Origin: a bacterium
GTDB taxonomy: Bacteria; Eisenbacteria; RBG-16-71-46; CAIMUX01
Length of the DNA: 64,000 bases
Assembly: GCA_030431975.1 (NCBI GenBank)
Contig: JAUIHP010000002.1
Span: forward strand, 1-64,000
Direction of reading: 5' to 3'
Shown here piece after piece: positions 26,023 to 35,647 of this stretch. The position numbers were made by a program, and so were the translations under genes. The notes under the pieces are model-generated. The model was not told the origin of the DNA. It saw only the letters and a program-made list of their open reading frames with translations, and ran no database searches. Each line of letters begins with the position of its first letter. Position 1 is the first letter of the stretch.

Positions 26023-26151
26023 CTCCTCTACTTCGTCAATTCTGGCCCGTGCGTGCGCCCGGGCGCGTTACCTGAAATTCGACCTCGGCTCCCAACCAGA
26101 CTCTTGGCTTCGTGGCTTCTTTTGCTTCGTTTTCGTTGGCAGCAGCACCGG

Positions 26152-27489
26152 CTACCGTTCACCGAGTCGGCGATGTCCGATGTCCCGCCGGAAGGTCTTC
26201 CCTTCGAACTCAACCACCGAAACCGCTTCGTACGCGCGGCCGAGGGCGGAACGCAGATCCTCTCCTACACCCGTGACTGCGAGGACGCGACCACCGGACG
26301 TTACCGTGTGCTCTCCCGATCTGGCCGTTCCGGCATGGAAGACGTGCACCTGCGGCATCTCTGCCGCGCGACGCAGCCCATCCATTCTCTTCCCCTTGTC
26401 GTAGGCACCCGGATATCCCTGGGACGCCAGGACCACGGTACCGGCAAAACCGCGCGCGGCCACTTCGGCATCGACCCGTTGCTGGATTTGGCGAGGATCT
26501 CCATCCCCGGTCGCCGACCAACGGATCGCGTCCAGTAGAGGCTCCCCGCACAAAGGAACCAGGACCTGGGTCTCCGGATCGCCGAAGCGACAGTTGAACT
26601 CCAGCACCTGCGGTCGGTCGTCATCGACCATGAGACCGGCGAAGAGAACACCTGAAAATGGGCGTCCGCTTTCTTCCATGGCTCGAAGCGTCGGGGCCAG
26701 GACGTCTTCGCGAACCCGGGTGCGCAGCTCGTCACTGATCGGCGCGACGGGACCGTAGGCGCCCATTCCCCCGGTGTTCGGCCCGGTGTCACCTTCCCCG
26801 ATCTGTTTGTGATCCTGAACGAAGGGAAGAAGAACAAACTCCTGACCGCGCGCTACGGCAAACGCAGACATCTCTTCACCGGTGAGGAAAGCTTCGATGA
26901 CGATGCGGCGACCGGCCTGGCCAAACTTGTCCGACGCGATCTCCCGAACGGCGGCGGCGCCTTCCTCGGCAGAGCGAACGATGATGGCGCCCTTTCCCGC
27001 AGCCAGTCCGTCGGCTTTGACGACCTTCGGGTAAAGACCCTTCCGGACTTCCGCTTCGGCTTCGGCCGGATCCTCGTACGTTTCGTAGGCTGCGGTGGGA
27101 ATCCCGTAGGTGCGCATGAGATGTTTCGCGAAGACCTTACTGCCTTCGATCTCAGCGGCACGAGCGGTCGGGCCAAAGGCGGGGACTCCCTCATCCATCA
27201 GGGCGTCGACGACCCCGGTGACGAGCGCCGCTTCCGGACCGATCACGACCAGGTCGGGTTTTGCGTCGCGGACGAGTGGAAGGACCGACCCCGGCTCCAA
27301 AGCGGAAAGCGGACGGTTCGCCATGTTCGCTCCGGTACCGCCACTCGCGCCGCCAACGGTGCCGCCCACAGCGCCGCCATCCGTACCGGCGTTCCCGGGA
27401 GCGACGGTGACCTCTGCCCCGGCAAACTCCCGGAATCCCCACGCCAAGGCGTGCTCCCGTCCACCGCTTCCCAAGACCAGAACTTTCAT
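26152..27489 (-). CDS. purD: Phosphoribosylamine-glycine ligase with Gly-rich insertion
   Basis: A 445-residue ATP-grasp enzyme joining glycine to phosphoribosylamine. The N-terminus MKVLVLGSGGREHALAW, the ATP-binding region (YPKVVKADGLAAGKGAIIV), EEMSAFAVA, TGGMGAYGP, and the ending FRRDIGHRRLGE are all diagnostic. Just after the conserved PGNAGT, residues ~38-60 carry an extra Gly-rich loop of GGAV/GGTV/GGAS units (12-bp DNA period) absent from ordinary PurD. The ATG at 27489 follows GGAGAG and gives the conserved N-terminus. An 86-base gap separates it from the LarA-like gene, and 137 bases from purE. Confidence 0.96.
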   Translation of the reverse strand: MKVLVLGSGGREHALAWGFREFAGAEVTVAPGNAGTDGGAVGGTVGGASGGTGANMANRPLSALEPGSVLPLVRDAKPDLVVIGPEAALVTGVVDALMDEGVPAFGPTARAAEIEGSKVFAKHLMRTYGIPTAAYETYEDPAEAEAEVRKGLYPKVVKADGLAAGKGAIIVRSAEEGAAAVREIASDKFGQAGRRIVIEAFLTGEEMSAFAVARGQEFVLLPFVQDHKQIGEGDTGPNTGGMGAYGPVAPISDELRTRVREDVLAPTLRAMEESGRPFSGVLFAGLMVDDDRPQVLEFNCRFGDPETQVLVPLCGEPLLDAIRWSATGDGDPRQIQQRVDAEVAARGFAGTVVLASQGYPGAYDKGKRMDGLRRAAEMPQVHVFHAGTARSGEHTVTSGGRVLAVTGVGEDLRSALGRAYEAVSVVEFEGKTFRRDIGHRRLGER

Positions 27490-27575
27490 TCGCGCTCTCC
27501 AACTCTCCTGCGCCCGGAAGAGGCGGCCTCGTTCGAAACTCAACCGGCGACGTTAGCGGAGCATTTCCAAGGCTG

Positions 27576-29075
<1,500 letters not shown>

Positions 29076-30575
29076 CTAATCCTCCAAGGCCTTTTCGATG
29101 ACGGGACGGAGCGCACCCGGATCCGCCTGCCCGCGCGAAGCCTTCATGACCTGTCCAACGAAGAAATTGAGCAGGCTCGTCTTTCCCGCCCGATAGGACG
29201 CGACCTCGGACGGGTTCTTCTCGATCGCTTCCGCCACCCAGACGGCGAGTTGACCCGTGTCCGACACCACCTTCCAACCGTTTCGTTCGACGACCACGGC
29301 GAAGGCGTCTCCGGTCTCCACCATCTCGGCAACGGCAGCCTTACCGAGCTTTCCGCTGAGCGTTCCGTCATCCAACGCCTTCAGCAGAGCGGTCAGTTCC
29401 CGCGGAGAAACGGGACTACTCGTGATGTCCTTGCCCTCCGCGGACAAGCGACCCAGCAGTTCCGTGCGGACCCAGTTCGCCGCCGCAACCGGATCGGGGG
29501 CCGACTCTGCAACTGCATCGTAGTAGTCGGCCAAGGCACGCGTCTGCGTCAGAACTGCAGCGTCGTCCGGCGAAAGTCCAAACGAATTCTCAAACCGGCT
29601 TTGTCGCTGCAAAGGCAATTCCGGCATCACGGCCGCAATGCGAGTTCGCCGATCGTCAGAGACGAAAACGGGAGGCAGATCCGGGTCCGGGAAGTAACGG
29701 TAGTCGTGCGCATCTTCCTTCCCACGCATCGACCGAGTCCTGCCGGAGGCTTCATCAAAGAGCCGGGTCTCCTGATCGATGGTCCCTCCATCGTCCAGGA
29801 TCTTCGCCTGGCGATCGGCCTCGAAGCGAATGGCCCGCTCCAGGTTTCGAATCGAGTTCAGGTTCTTGATCTCGGTCCGCGTTCCGAGCTCGGCGGCGCC
29901 GGCAGGCTTCAGAGAAACGTTGGCGTCACAGCGAAGGCTTCCCTCTTCCATGTTTCCATCGCAAACGTCCAGGAACTCGACGATGCGCTTCAGCGAAGAC
30001 AGATAGAGACCGGCGTCCTCCGCGCTGTGCAGCTCAGGCTGCCCAACGATCTCGACCAAAGGAACACCGCAACGATTGAGATCAATCCGACTCTCGGTAT
30101 CGTCGCCCGCTTCCGGATGCTTCGACTTGCCGGCGTCCTCTTCGATGTGAATGCGCACCAGCCCCACGGAACGGCCGTCTCCCAACGGGACGGCGCCACC
30201 CACGCAGATCGGATGTTCGAACTGCGAAATCTGATAGCCCTTGGGAAGGTCTGGATAGAAGTAGTTCTTCCGGGCAAAGACCGAGGTCTCCCGGATTTCA
30301 CAACCGAGCGCCTCGCCAAGAAGAACGGCCAGGTCCACCGCCCGCGTGTTGAGTACGGGCAACGCGCCGGGATGTCCCAGGCAGACCGGGCAGACGTTTC
30401 GGTTGGGATCGTGACCGAACGCATTCGGACAGCTGCAGAAGAGTTTGCTCGCCGTCCGCAGTTGCGCGTGGACTTCCAAACCGATGACGAGGTCGTAGCG
30501 GCCCGCGACCTTCGCGGACTTTCCGGATTCTTCTGATTTCGCAGATCGCTGGCGGTCCGCGAAATCGGCGTTCAC
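29076..30575 (-). CDS. gatB: Aspartyl/glutamyl-tRNA amidotransferase subunit B
   Basis: A 499-residue GatB, the subunit that binds misacylated tRNA and phosphorylates the Glu/Asp side chain before amidation. The N-terminal LVIGLEVHAQLRTASKLFC motif, the zinc Cys (CSC and CPVCLGHPG), NYFYPDLPKGYQISQ and the C-terminal YqeY/tail domain are all present. The GTG at 30575 has GGAGGT nearby and overlaps the gatA stop (GTGA). The organism therefore likely makes Gln-tRNA and/or Asn-tRNA by the indirect route. A longer open frame upstream is only the shadow of gatA. Confidence 0.97.
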   Translation of the reverse strand: MNADFADRQRSAKSEESGKSAKVAGRYDLVIGLEVHAQLRTASKLFCSCPNAFGHDPNRNVCPVCLGHPGALPVLNTRAVDLAVLLGEALGCEIRETSVFARKNYFYPDLPKGYQISQFEHPICVGGAVPLGDGRSVGLVRIHIEEDAGKSKHPEAGDDTESRIDLNRCGVPLVEIVGQPELHSAEDAGLYLSSLKRIVEFLDVCDGNMEEGSLRCDANVSLKPAGAAELGTRTEIKNLNSIRNLERAIRFEADRQAKILDDGGTIDQETRLFDEASGRTRSMRGKEDAHDYRYFPDPDLPPVFVSDDRRTRIAAVMPELPLQRQSRFENSFGLSPDDAAVLTQTRALADYYDAVAESAPDPVAAANWVRTELLGRLSAEGKDITSSPVSPRELTALLKALDDGTLSGKLGKAAVAEMVETGDAFAVVVERNGWKVVSDTGQLAVWVAEAIEKNPSEVASYRAGKTSLLNFFVGQVMKASRGQADPGALRPVIEKALED

Positions 30576-32077
30576 GATGCACCTCCGTTTCCGCGCGTAG
30601 AAGACTCGAATCGCGACACCCAGTCCAACAAGTCCTGTTCGGAGTCGTCTCGTCCGTAGAGTTGCATCCCCACCGGCAATCCGTCCTCGCTTTGCCCGGC
30701 CGGAAACGAAACTGCCGGAATCCCGGCCAGGCTTGCCGGCAAGGTGTAAAGGTCGGAGAGATACATCTCCAGCGGATCGTCCGACTTTTGTCCCAACGGA
30801 AACGGCGGAGTCGGCGTCGTCGGCAGCAGAATCCCTTCGACACCGGAGAGTACGGTTTCCAGTTCCGACCGAATCCGTGACCGCACCCGCTGCGCCTGAC
30901 CGTAGTAGGCATCGTAGTAGCCGGCGGAAAGAACGAACGTACCGAGCAGAATCCGGCGTTTGACCTCGAGTCCGAAGCCCTCGCCTCGGGTTCGGGTGTA
31001 GAGTTCTTCCAACGTCTCCGCCGACTGCGCGCGATATCCGAAACGCACCCCGTCGTAGCGGGAGAGGTTGGAGGACGCCTCCGCATCGGCGATGACGTAG
31101 TACGTTGCCACCGCCTGCTCCGCCGCCTCGAGTTCGATCTCGCGCAGTTCGACTCCATGGGCGCGGAACCATTCGCAGGTTTCTTCAAAGACGCGGACGA
31201 CGTCGGAACCTGCGCCGCGTTCGATCCATCGGCGTGGAATACCCAGCACGCTTGGGAGCGGAGCGTCCGCGCGGTTCTCCGGACCCGTTGGCGAACCGCC
31301 GGGACGACTTGTTGAGTCGCCAGGACGACTCGACGAACCCCCGGCACGACTGGTCGAATCCAGCGAGTCCGGCCCGGAAATGACGTTCAGTAGGAGGCGG
31401 ACATCCTCTGCGCTTCGCCCCATGGGACCGATGACATCCAGACTCGACGCGAACGCGACCAACCCCGATCGGGAAACCCGCCCGTACTGCGGCTTGAGCC
31501 CGACCAGACCGCAAAACGCAGCCGGCTGACGCACCGACCCGCCAGTGTCCGACCCAAGAGCGGCCGGTGCCTGTCCCGACGCCACTGCCGCGGCGCTTCC
31601 GCCACTCGACCCCCCGGGGACGCGGTCGACGCGCAACGGATTTCGCGTGACGTGATAGGCGGAGTTCTCGGTCGACGATCCCATGCCGAACTCGTCGAGG
31701 TTGGTCTTTCCGAAGAGGACGGCGCCCGCCTCGCGCAACTTGCGAACTGCGGTCGCGTCGCGGACCGGACGATGGCCCTCCAGAATACGACTCGCACAGG
31801 TCGTCGGCATCCCGGTCGTTGCGATGTTGTCTTTGATCGCAATCGGCACCCCGGCCAGTTCGCCGAGCGCCTCTCCGCGTGCCCGCCGTTGGTCGATCTC
31901 CTCGGCAGCCTGCAGTACCTCATCCCGTTCGAGGTGGAGGAACGCGCCGATCCCCGGTTCGACCTGTTCGCTGTGAGAAAGGAACGCATCCGCCAGATCG
32001 ACTGACGTCACCTCCCCATTCCGCACGGCCAACGCGGCTTCGGAAAGGCTTAGATCGCGGAGAGAAGTCTTGCTCAT
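30572..32077 (-). CDS. gatA: Aspartyl/glutamyl-tRNA amidotransferase subunit A
   Basis: A 501-residue amidase-signature enzyme that frees ammonia from glutamine and channels it to GatB. The Ser-cisSer-Lys triad is Lys82 (AIKDN), Ser157 (PGGSSGGS) and Ser181 (GSDTGGS), with the same spacing as in characterised GatA. Residues ~241-270 contain an extra loop of three seven-residue Ser-Arg-Pro-Gly repeats (21-bp DNA period), placed after the conserved VRLLLNVISG helix. It overlaps gatC and gatB by four bases at either end. Confidence 0.97.
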   Translation of the reverse strand: MSKTSLRDLSLSEAALAVRNGEVTSVDLADAFLSHSEQVEPGIGAFLHLERDEVLQAAEEIDQRRARGEALGELAGVPIAIKDNIATTGMPTTCASRILEGHRPVRDATAVRKLREAGAVLFGKTNLDEFGMGSSTENSAYHVTRNPLRVDRVPGGSSGGSAAAVASGQAPAALGSDTGGSVRQPAAFCGLVGLKPQYGRVSRSGLVAFASSLDVIGPMGRSAEDVRLLLNVISGPDSLDSTSRAGGSSSRPGDSTSRPGGSPTGPENRADAPLPSVLGIPRRWIERGAGSDVVRVFEETCEWFRAHGVELREIELEAAEQAVATYYVIADAEASSNLSRYDGVRFGYRAQSAETLEELYTRTRGEGFGLEVKRRILLGTFVLSAGYYDAYYGQAQRVRSRIRSELETVLSGVEGILLPTTPTPPFPLGQKSDDPLEMYLSDLYTLPASLAGIPAVSFPAGQSEDGLPVGMQLYGRDDSEQDLLDWVSRFESSTRGNGGAS

Positions 32078-32496
32078 AGGTTGGAATCGCCGGAGCTACC
32101 GGGTTCGCGGGAATCCGAGTCCTCCCGCAGAACGGTATTTTCGTTGGAGTCGCCGCCCGCGGATCCCGTCCGCCGCTCATACTGCGCTTCAGACTCGACG
32201 ACCGCGGGAACCGCAAAGTGCCCATCGCTCGTGGATCGCGCTTCTTCGAGCGCCACTTCGCGCGAAAGCGGCGGCGCAACCTCGTCCGGACGTTCGACCG
32301 AAGGAAGCGGATGGTTCCCACGTTCGGATTCGGATACTGAATCGGGGACGGACCCGGATTCGACGGGGACATCCTGCAACGCACGTACGAACTCCAGGAT
32401 CTTGTCGAGATCCCCCTGAAGTCGTTCCAGTTCCGGGTCGGGCAAATCGAGCCGTGCGAGTCGCGCCCACTGACGAACTTGGTCCGGCGTGATCAA
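32074..32496 (-). CDS. gatC: Aspartyl/glutamyl-tRNA amidotransferase subunit C, enlarged
   Basis: GatC wraps around GatA and tethers GatB. The N-terminal helix pair (VRQWARLARLDLPDPELERL) and the belt motif LSREVALEEARSTSDGHFAVPAVVES are recognisable. At 140 residues it is well above the usual ~95-100: a Ser/Glu-rich insertion (residues ~45-70) and an acidic, Ser-rich tail of ~30 residues account for the excess. The start is a TTG at 32496 just after the pcrA stop, supported by AAGG eight bases upstream. Confidence 0.9.
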   Translation of the reverse strand: MITPDQVRQWARLARLDLPDPELERLQGDLDKILEFVRALQDVPVESGSVPDSVSESERGNHPLPSVERPDEVAPPLSREVALEEARSTSDGHFAVPAVVESEAQYERRTGSAGGDSNENTVLREDSDSREPGSSGDSNL

Positions 32497-32499
32497 AGT

Positions 32500-35379
32500 T
32501 CAGACCTTCTTCACGAAGCGGGCGAGAATCTTTTTCAGGCCGGCGCCGGGGAAGCGAATCGTGAGCCGGGCTTCGCCTCCCTTACCTTCTTCCTGCTCGA
32601 CGGTGCCAAACCCAAAGATAGCGTGCTGTACGCGCGCACCGGCCATGGAGCCTTCGGAGTTTCTCTGAATGACGGTTTCGTCCTGGTGTCCGGAGCGCGC
32701 ACTTCCGCCACCAGTGCCTTGTCCCGAACGCCCCCCGCGGCCGTAGGAGGATCCGCCTCCGTAGGATGAGGAGCCGCCGCTGCCTGACCGGTCACCGTAG
32801 CCACCGCCGTGGCCGCTCCCGGAACCGCCGCCATAGCTGCTTCCCGCGCCGCCGCTGCCGGAACGGCCGCCGCCACCCGAACCGGAGTAGCCCGATCGGT
32901 ACCCGCCCCCACCGCCGCGGTAGCCGCCACCGTAGGCCGAACCCGTCCCGGCCCAGGTCCGCGAGTACTCGAGCCACTCGGCCAAGGTCTTCCCCTCGTC
33001 ATCATCGACCCGCAGCAGCTCTTCCGGGATCTCCCCGAGAAACCGGGAAAGTCCTCCGCCCGCAGCGCGGTTCATTCTCCGACGTTCCAAAGACGCGCTC
33101 AGAGTGAGTCGTTCCTCGGCCCGTGTCGCTGCGACATAGAACAGCCGCCGTTCCTCTTCCATCTCCCCGGCGTCATCCAGCGCGGAAGCATGAGGAAAGA
33201 GTCCGTCCTCGAGTCCGGTGATGTAGACGATCGGAAACTCCAGCCCCTTGGCGTTGTGCACCGTCATCAGAGTGATGCGTTCATCGTCCGCGCTGGACCG
33301 ATCGAGATTCGTGTAGAGCGCAACCTGATCGAGGTACGCCTGCAGCGCATTCTCCGAGACGGCCTCCTGGAAACGCCCGGCGCCCTCTTCCAGCTCGAGC
33401 ACGTTGGCCTGCCGCTCTTCGTAGGTCGTACGCTCCGCCTCTTTCAACCACTCGAGATAGTCGGTGGCTTCCAGAACTCTGCGAATCAGTGATTCCGGAC
33501 CCTCGGCGGCACGTTCACGAAGCTCGATGATCAGTTTGCCGAAATCACGAGCGGCCTTCAGCGACTTGCCCTTGAGGCCGTCCGCCGGAGAGAGTTCGGA
33601 CATCGCGACGGCAATGTCTCCCTCATGACGTTCTGCAGCGCGTTCGATGCGGTCCAGGCTGACATCACCGATACCCCGCTTCGGAGCCCCGACCGCACGC
33701 CGAAACGAAACGAGATCTTTCGGAGACAGAGCCAGGCGCAGATAGGCGAGGATGTCCTTGACCTCCCGTCGCTGGTAGAACGCGATACCACCAATGATGA
33801 CGTAGGACAAACCCTGCGTCAGACAGGCTTCTTCGAACGAGCGCGACTGTGCATGCACGCGGTAGAGCAGCGTGAAATCGGAGAGTGAGTAGTCCGTGGT
33901 CCGAGCCAGATGCTGGATCTCGCGGACGATCCGCCGCGCCTCGACCTCCTCGTCGTCATGGACCCAGAAGCGAACCTGCTCGCCACCTTCCTTCTCTGTC
34001 CATAGCGACTTGTCGAGTCGGCTTTCGTTCTTCGAAACCACCGAGTTCGCCACGTCGAGAATCGCGGAAGTCGAACGGTAGTTCTGCGTCATGCGCAGCA
34101 CCTTGGCCCGTCGAAACTTCTTGTCGAAGCCCAGAATGTTCGAGATGTCCGCGCCGCGCCATCCGTAGATCGACTGGTCGTCGTCCCCGACGACGGTGAT
34201 GTTGCCGTGACCTTTGGCGAGTCGTTCGACGAAGCGGAACTGGACGTGGTTCGTGTCCTGATACTCGTCGACCAGAATGTGCTGAAACTTCTGCGCGTAA
34301 GCCGAACCGAGGTCGTCGTGGCGTTCCAGCAGCCGCACCGTCAGAACGAGAATGTCGTCGAAGTCGACACCCTCCTGCGCGCGCAGCTTGCTTTGATACT
34401 CGCGATACAACGTGGCGAAACGCGAGCTGTCCGGATGATCCCAGTTGTCGAAGAGATCATCCGGGTCCCACATCTTGTTTTTGGCCATGGAGATGACGTT
34501 CTGGACATCCCGCACGCGCGGCGCATCGGCGTCTCCCCCGTTTTCTTTCAGCACCTGCTTGAGAAGAGAGACCTGATCATCCTGATCGTAAATCGTGGGA
34601 GAGCCGCTGAAACCCAAGCGCCCCGCGTGACGCCGAAGGATGCGCAGACAAATGGAGTGGAAGGTACCGATCCACAAGGCTCCGGCGCCGTAGCCGAGCA
34701 TGGACTCGACGCGTTCCTTCATCTCTCCCGCCGCCTTGTTCGTGAAGGTCACCGCGAGAATGCGCTCGGCCGGGACCCCGCGACGCACGATCAGATGGGC
34801 CACGCGACGGGTCAGAACGCGCGTCTTGCCACTGCCGGCGCCGGCGAGAATGAGAAGCGGACCGTCTCCGTAGAGCACCGCCTCACTCTGAATGGGATTG
34901 AGGTCGGCGACGATCGGGTCAGGACGGCCGTCGTTCACGGGCTCCGTCCTCCGGGTAACGCCGGAACCACCGGAGTCACCGGAAGCCGAGGGAAGCGCGG
35001 GAAAGCCATCCGCAACGGAACCGAAGTCCATGTCATCGGCGGTCGGTGGCGGACCGTAGTCGGGGCGCGCATAGTCCGGCATCTCTTCATTCGCGGCGCT
35101 CCTCGAGTCGTCATCACCGCAGGTACGATCCTCCGCACTCGCCGTTGTCGCGACGGGCGAAGCCTCGGCTCGACTCGGCTCTTGCGAGTCTCCTCCAACA
35201 TCGCCCGACTGCTTTGACACCGATCCCTGCGACACCGGTTCCTGCGATGTCGGTTCCTGTGTTGCCGGTTCCTTTGTTGCCGGTTCCGTCGACGCTGATT
35301 CCTGAACGACGTCGCCCGCCGTCGTCGTCGCAAACAGGTCCTGCTGAAGTCCTCCGCCATCCCCAACGTTTCGTCCCAC
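32500..35379 (-). CDS. pcrA: UvrD/PcrA-type superfamily 1 DNA helicase with two low-complexity regions
   Basis: A 959-residue 3'-5' helicase for repair and fork clearing. Motifs are complete: Q motif near LNPIQSEAV, Walker A AGAGSGKT, Walker B VDEYQDTN, GDDDQSIYGWRGA, QNYRS, TVHNAKGLEFP and YVAATRAEERL. A PcrA-type C-terminal RNA-polymerase-binding Tudor-like module is present (GARVQHAIFGFGTVEQEEG). Two additions stand out: about 150 disordered N-terminal residues including EPATK/EPATQ/EPTSQ five-residue repeats, and ~87 residues of Gly/Ser/Tyr/Arg (GYRGGGGGYRSGYSG type, DNA 32689-32949) between helicase core and Tudor module. I chose the GTG at 35379 because AAGGAG lies five bases upstream; an ATG at 35415 is possible. 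Confidence 0.95.
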   Translation of the reverse strand: MGRNVGDGGGLQQDLFATTTAGDVVQESASTEPATKEPATQEPTSQEPVSQGSVSKQSGDVGGDSQEPSRAEASPVATTASAEDRTCGDDDSRSAANEEMPDYARPDYGPPPTADDMDFGSVADGFPALPSASGDSGGSGVTRRTEPVNDGRPDPIVADLNPIQSEAVLYGDGPLLILAGAGSGKTRVLTRRVAHLIVRRGVPAERILAVTFTNKAAGEMKERVESMLGYGAGALWIGTFHSICLRILRRHAGRLGFSGSPTIYDQDDQVSLLKQVLKENGGDADAPRVRDVQNVISMAKNKMWDPDDLFDNWDHPDSSRFATLYREYQSKLRAQEGVDFDDILVLTVRLLERHDDLGSAYAQKFQHILVDEYQDTNHVQFRFVERLAKGHGNITVVGDDDQSIYGWRGADISNILGFDKKFRRAKVLRMTQNYRSTSAILDVANSVVSKNESRLDKSLWTEKEGGEQVRFWVHDDEEVEARRIVREIQHLARTTDYSLSDFTLLYRVHAQSRSFEEACLTQGLSYVIIGGIAFYQRREVKDILAYLRLALSPKDLVSFRRAVGAPKRGIGDVSLDRIERAAERHEGDIAVAMSELSPADGLKGKSLKAARDFGKLIIELRERAAEGPESLIRRVLEATDYLEWLKEAERTTYEERQANVLELEEGAGRFQEAVSENALQAYLDQVALYTNLDRSSADDERITLMTVHNAKGLEFPIVYITGLEDGLFPHASALDDAGEMEEERRLFYVAATRAEERLTLSASLERRRMNRAAGGGLSRFLGEIPEELLRVDDDEGKTLAEWLEYSRTWAGTGSAYGGGYRGGGGGYRSGYSGSGGGGRSGSGGAGSSYGGGSGSGHGGGYGDRSGSGGSSSYGGGSSYGRGGRSGQGTGGGSARSGHQDETVIQRNSEGSMAGARVQHAIFGFGTVEQEEGKGGEARLTIRFPGAGLKKILARFVKKV

Positions 35380-35530
35380 GCACGCTCCTTGCCATCCACG
35401 AAGTCCGGTCGGCATCCTGCGACCCAAACCTGCAATTTCCGCCGCCGGAAACTCCCGCCCCGGAAACCCGTCCCTGACTCTGTTCTACCCGATCAGACGT
35501 TCGAAGAGAAGCGCCGACTCCGGGAACCGC

Positions 35531-35626
35531 CGTCGGCATTCGGCTGGCACTCGGCCGGCATTCGGCTGGCACTCGGCTGGCGCTCGGCTGGCACTCGGCC
35601 GGCATCCCGCTGGCACTCGGCGGAAC
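35531..35626. repeat. 11-bp tandem array, eight units, 3' of tamB
   Basis: Units of CTCGGCTGGCA and close variants start at 35539 and every 11 bases to 35616, with a partial copy before. The array lies 21 bases beyond the tamB stop on the minus strand and fills much of the 268-base gap before pcrA. No gene or promoter is evident in that gap. Confidence 0.93.
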
Positions 35627-35647
35627 TCCGCCGGGCATTCCACCGAC

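Noticed and set aside
35531-35626. CRISPR-like array
   Set aside because: Repeats are 11 bp with no spacers and no cas genes nearby; it is a simple tandem array.
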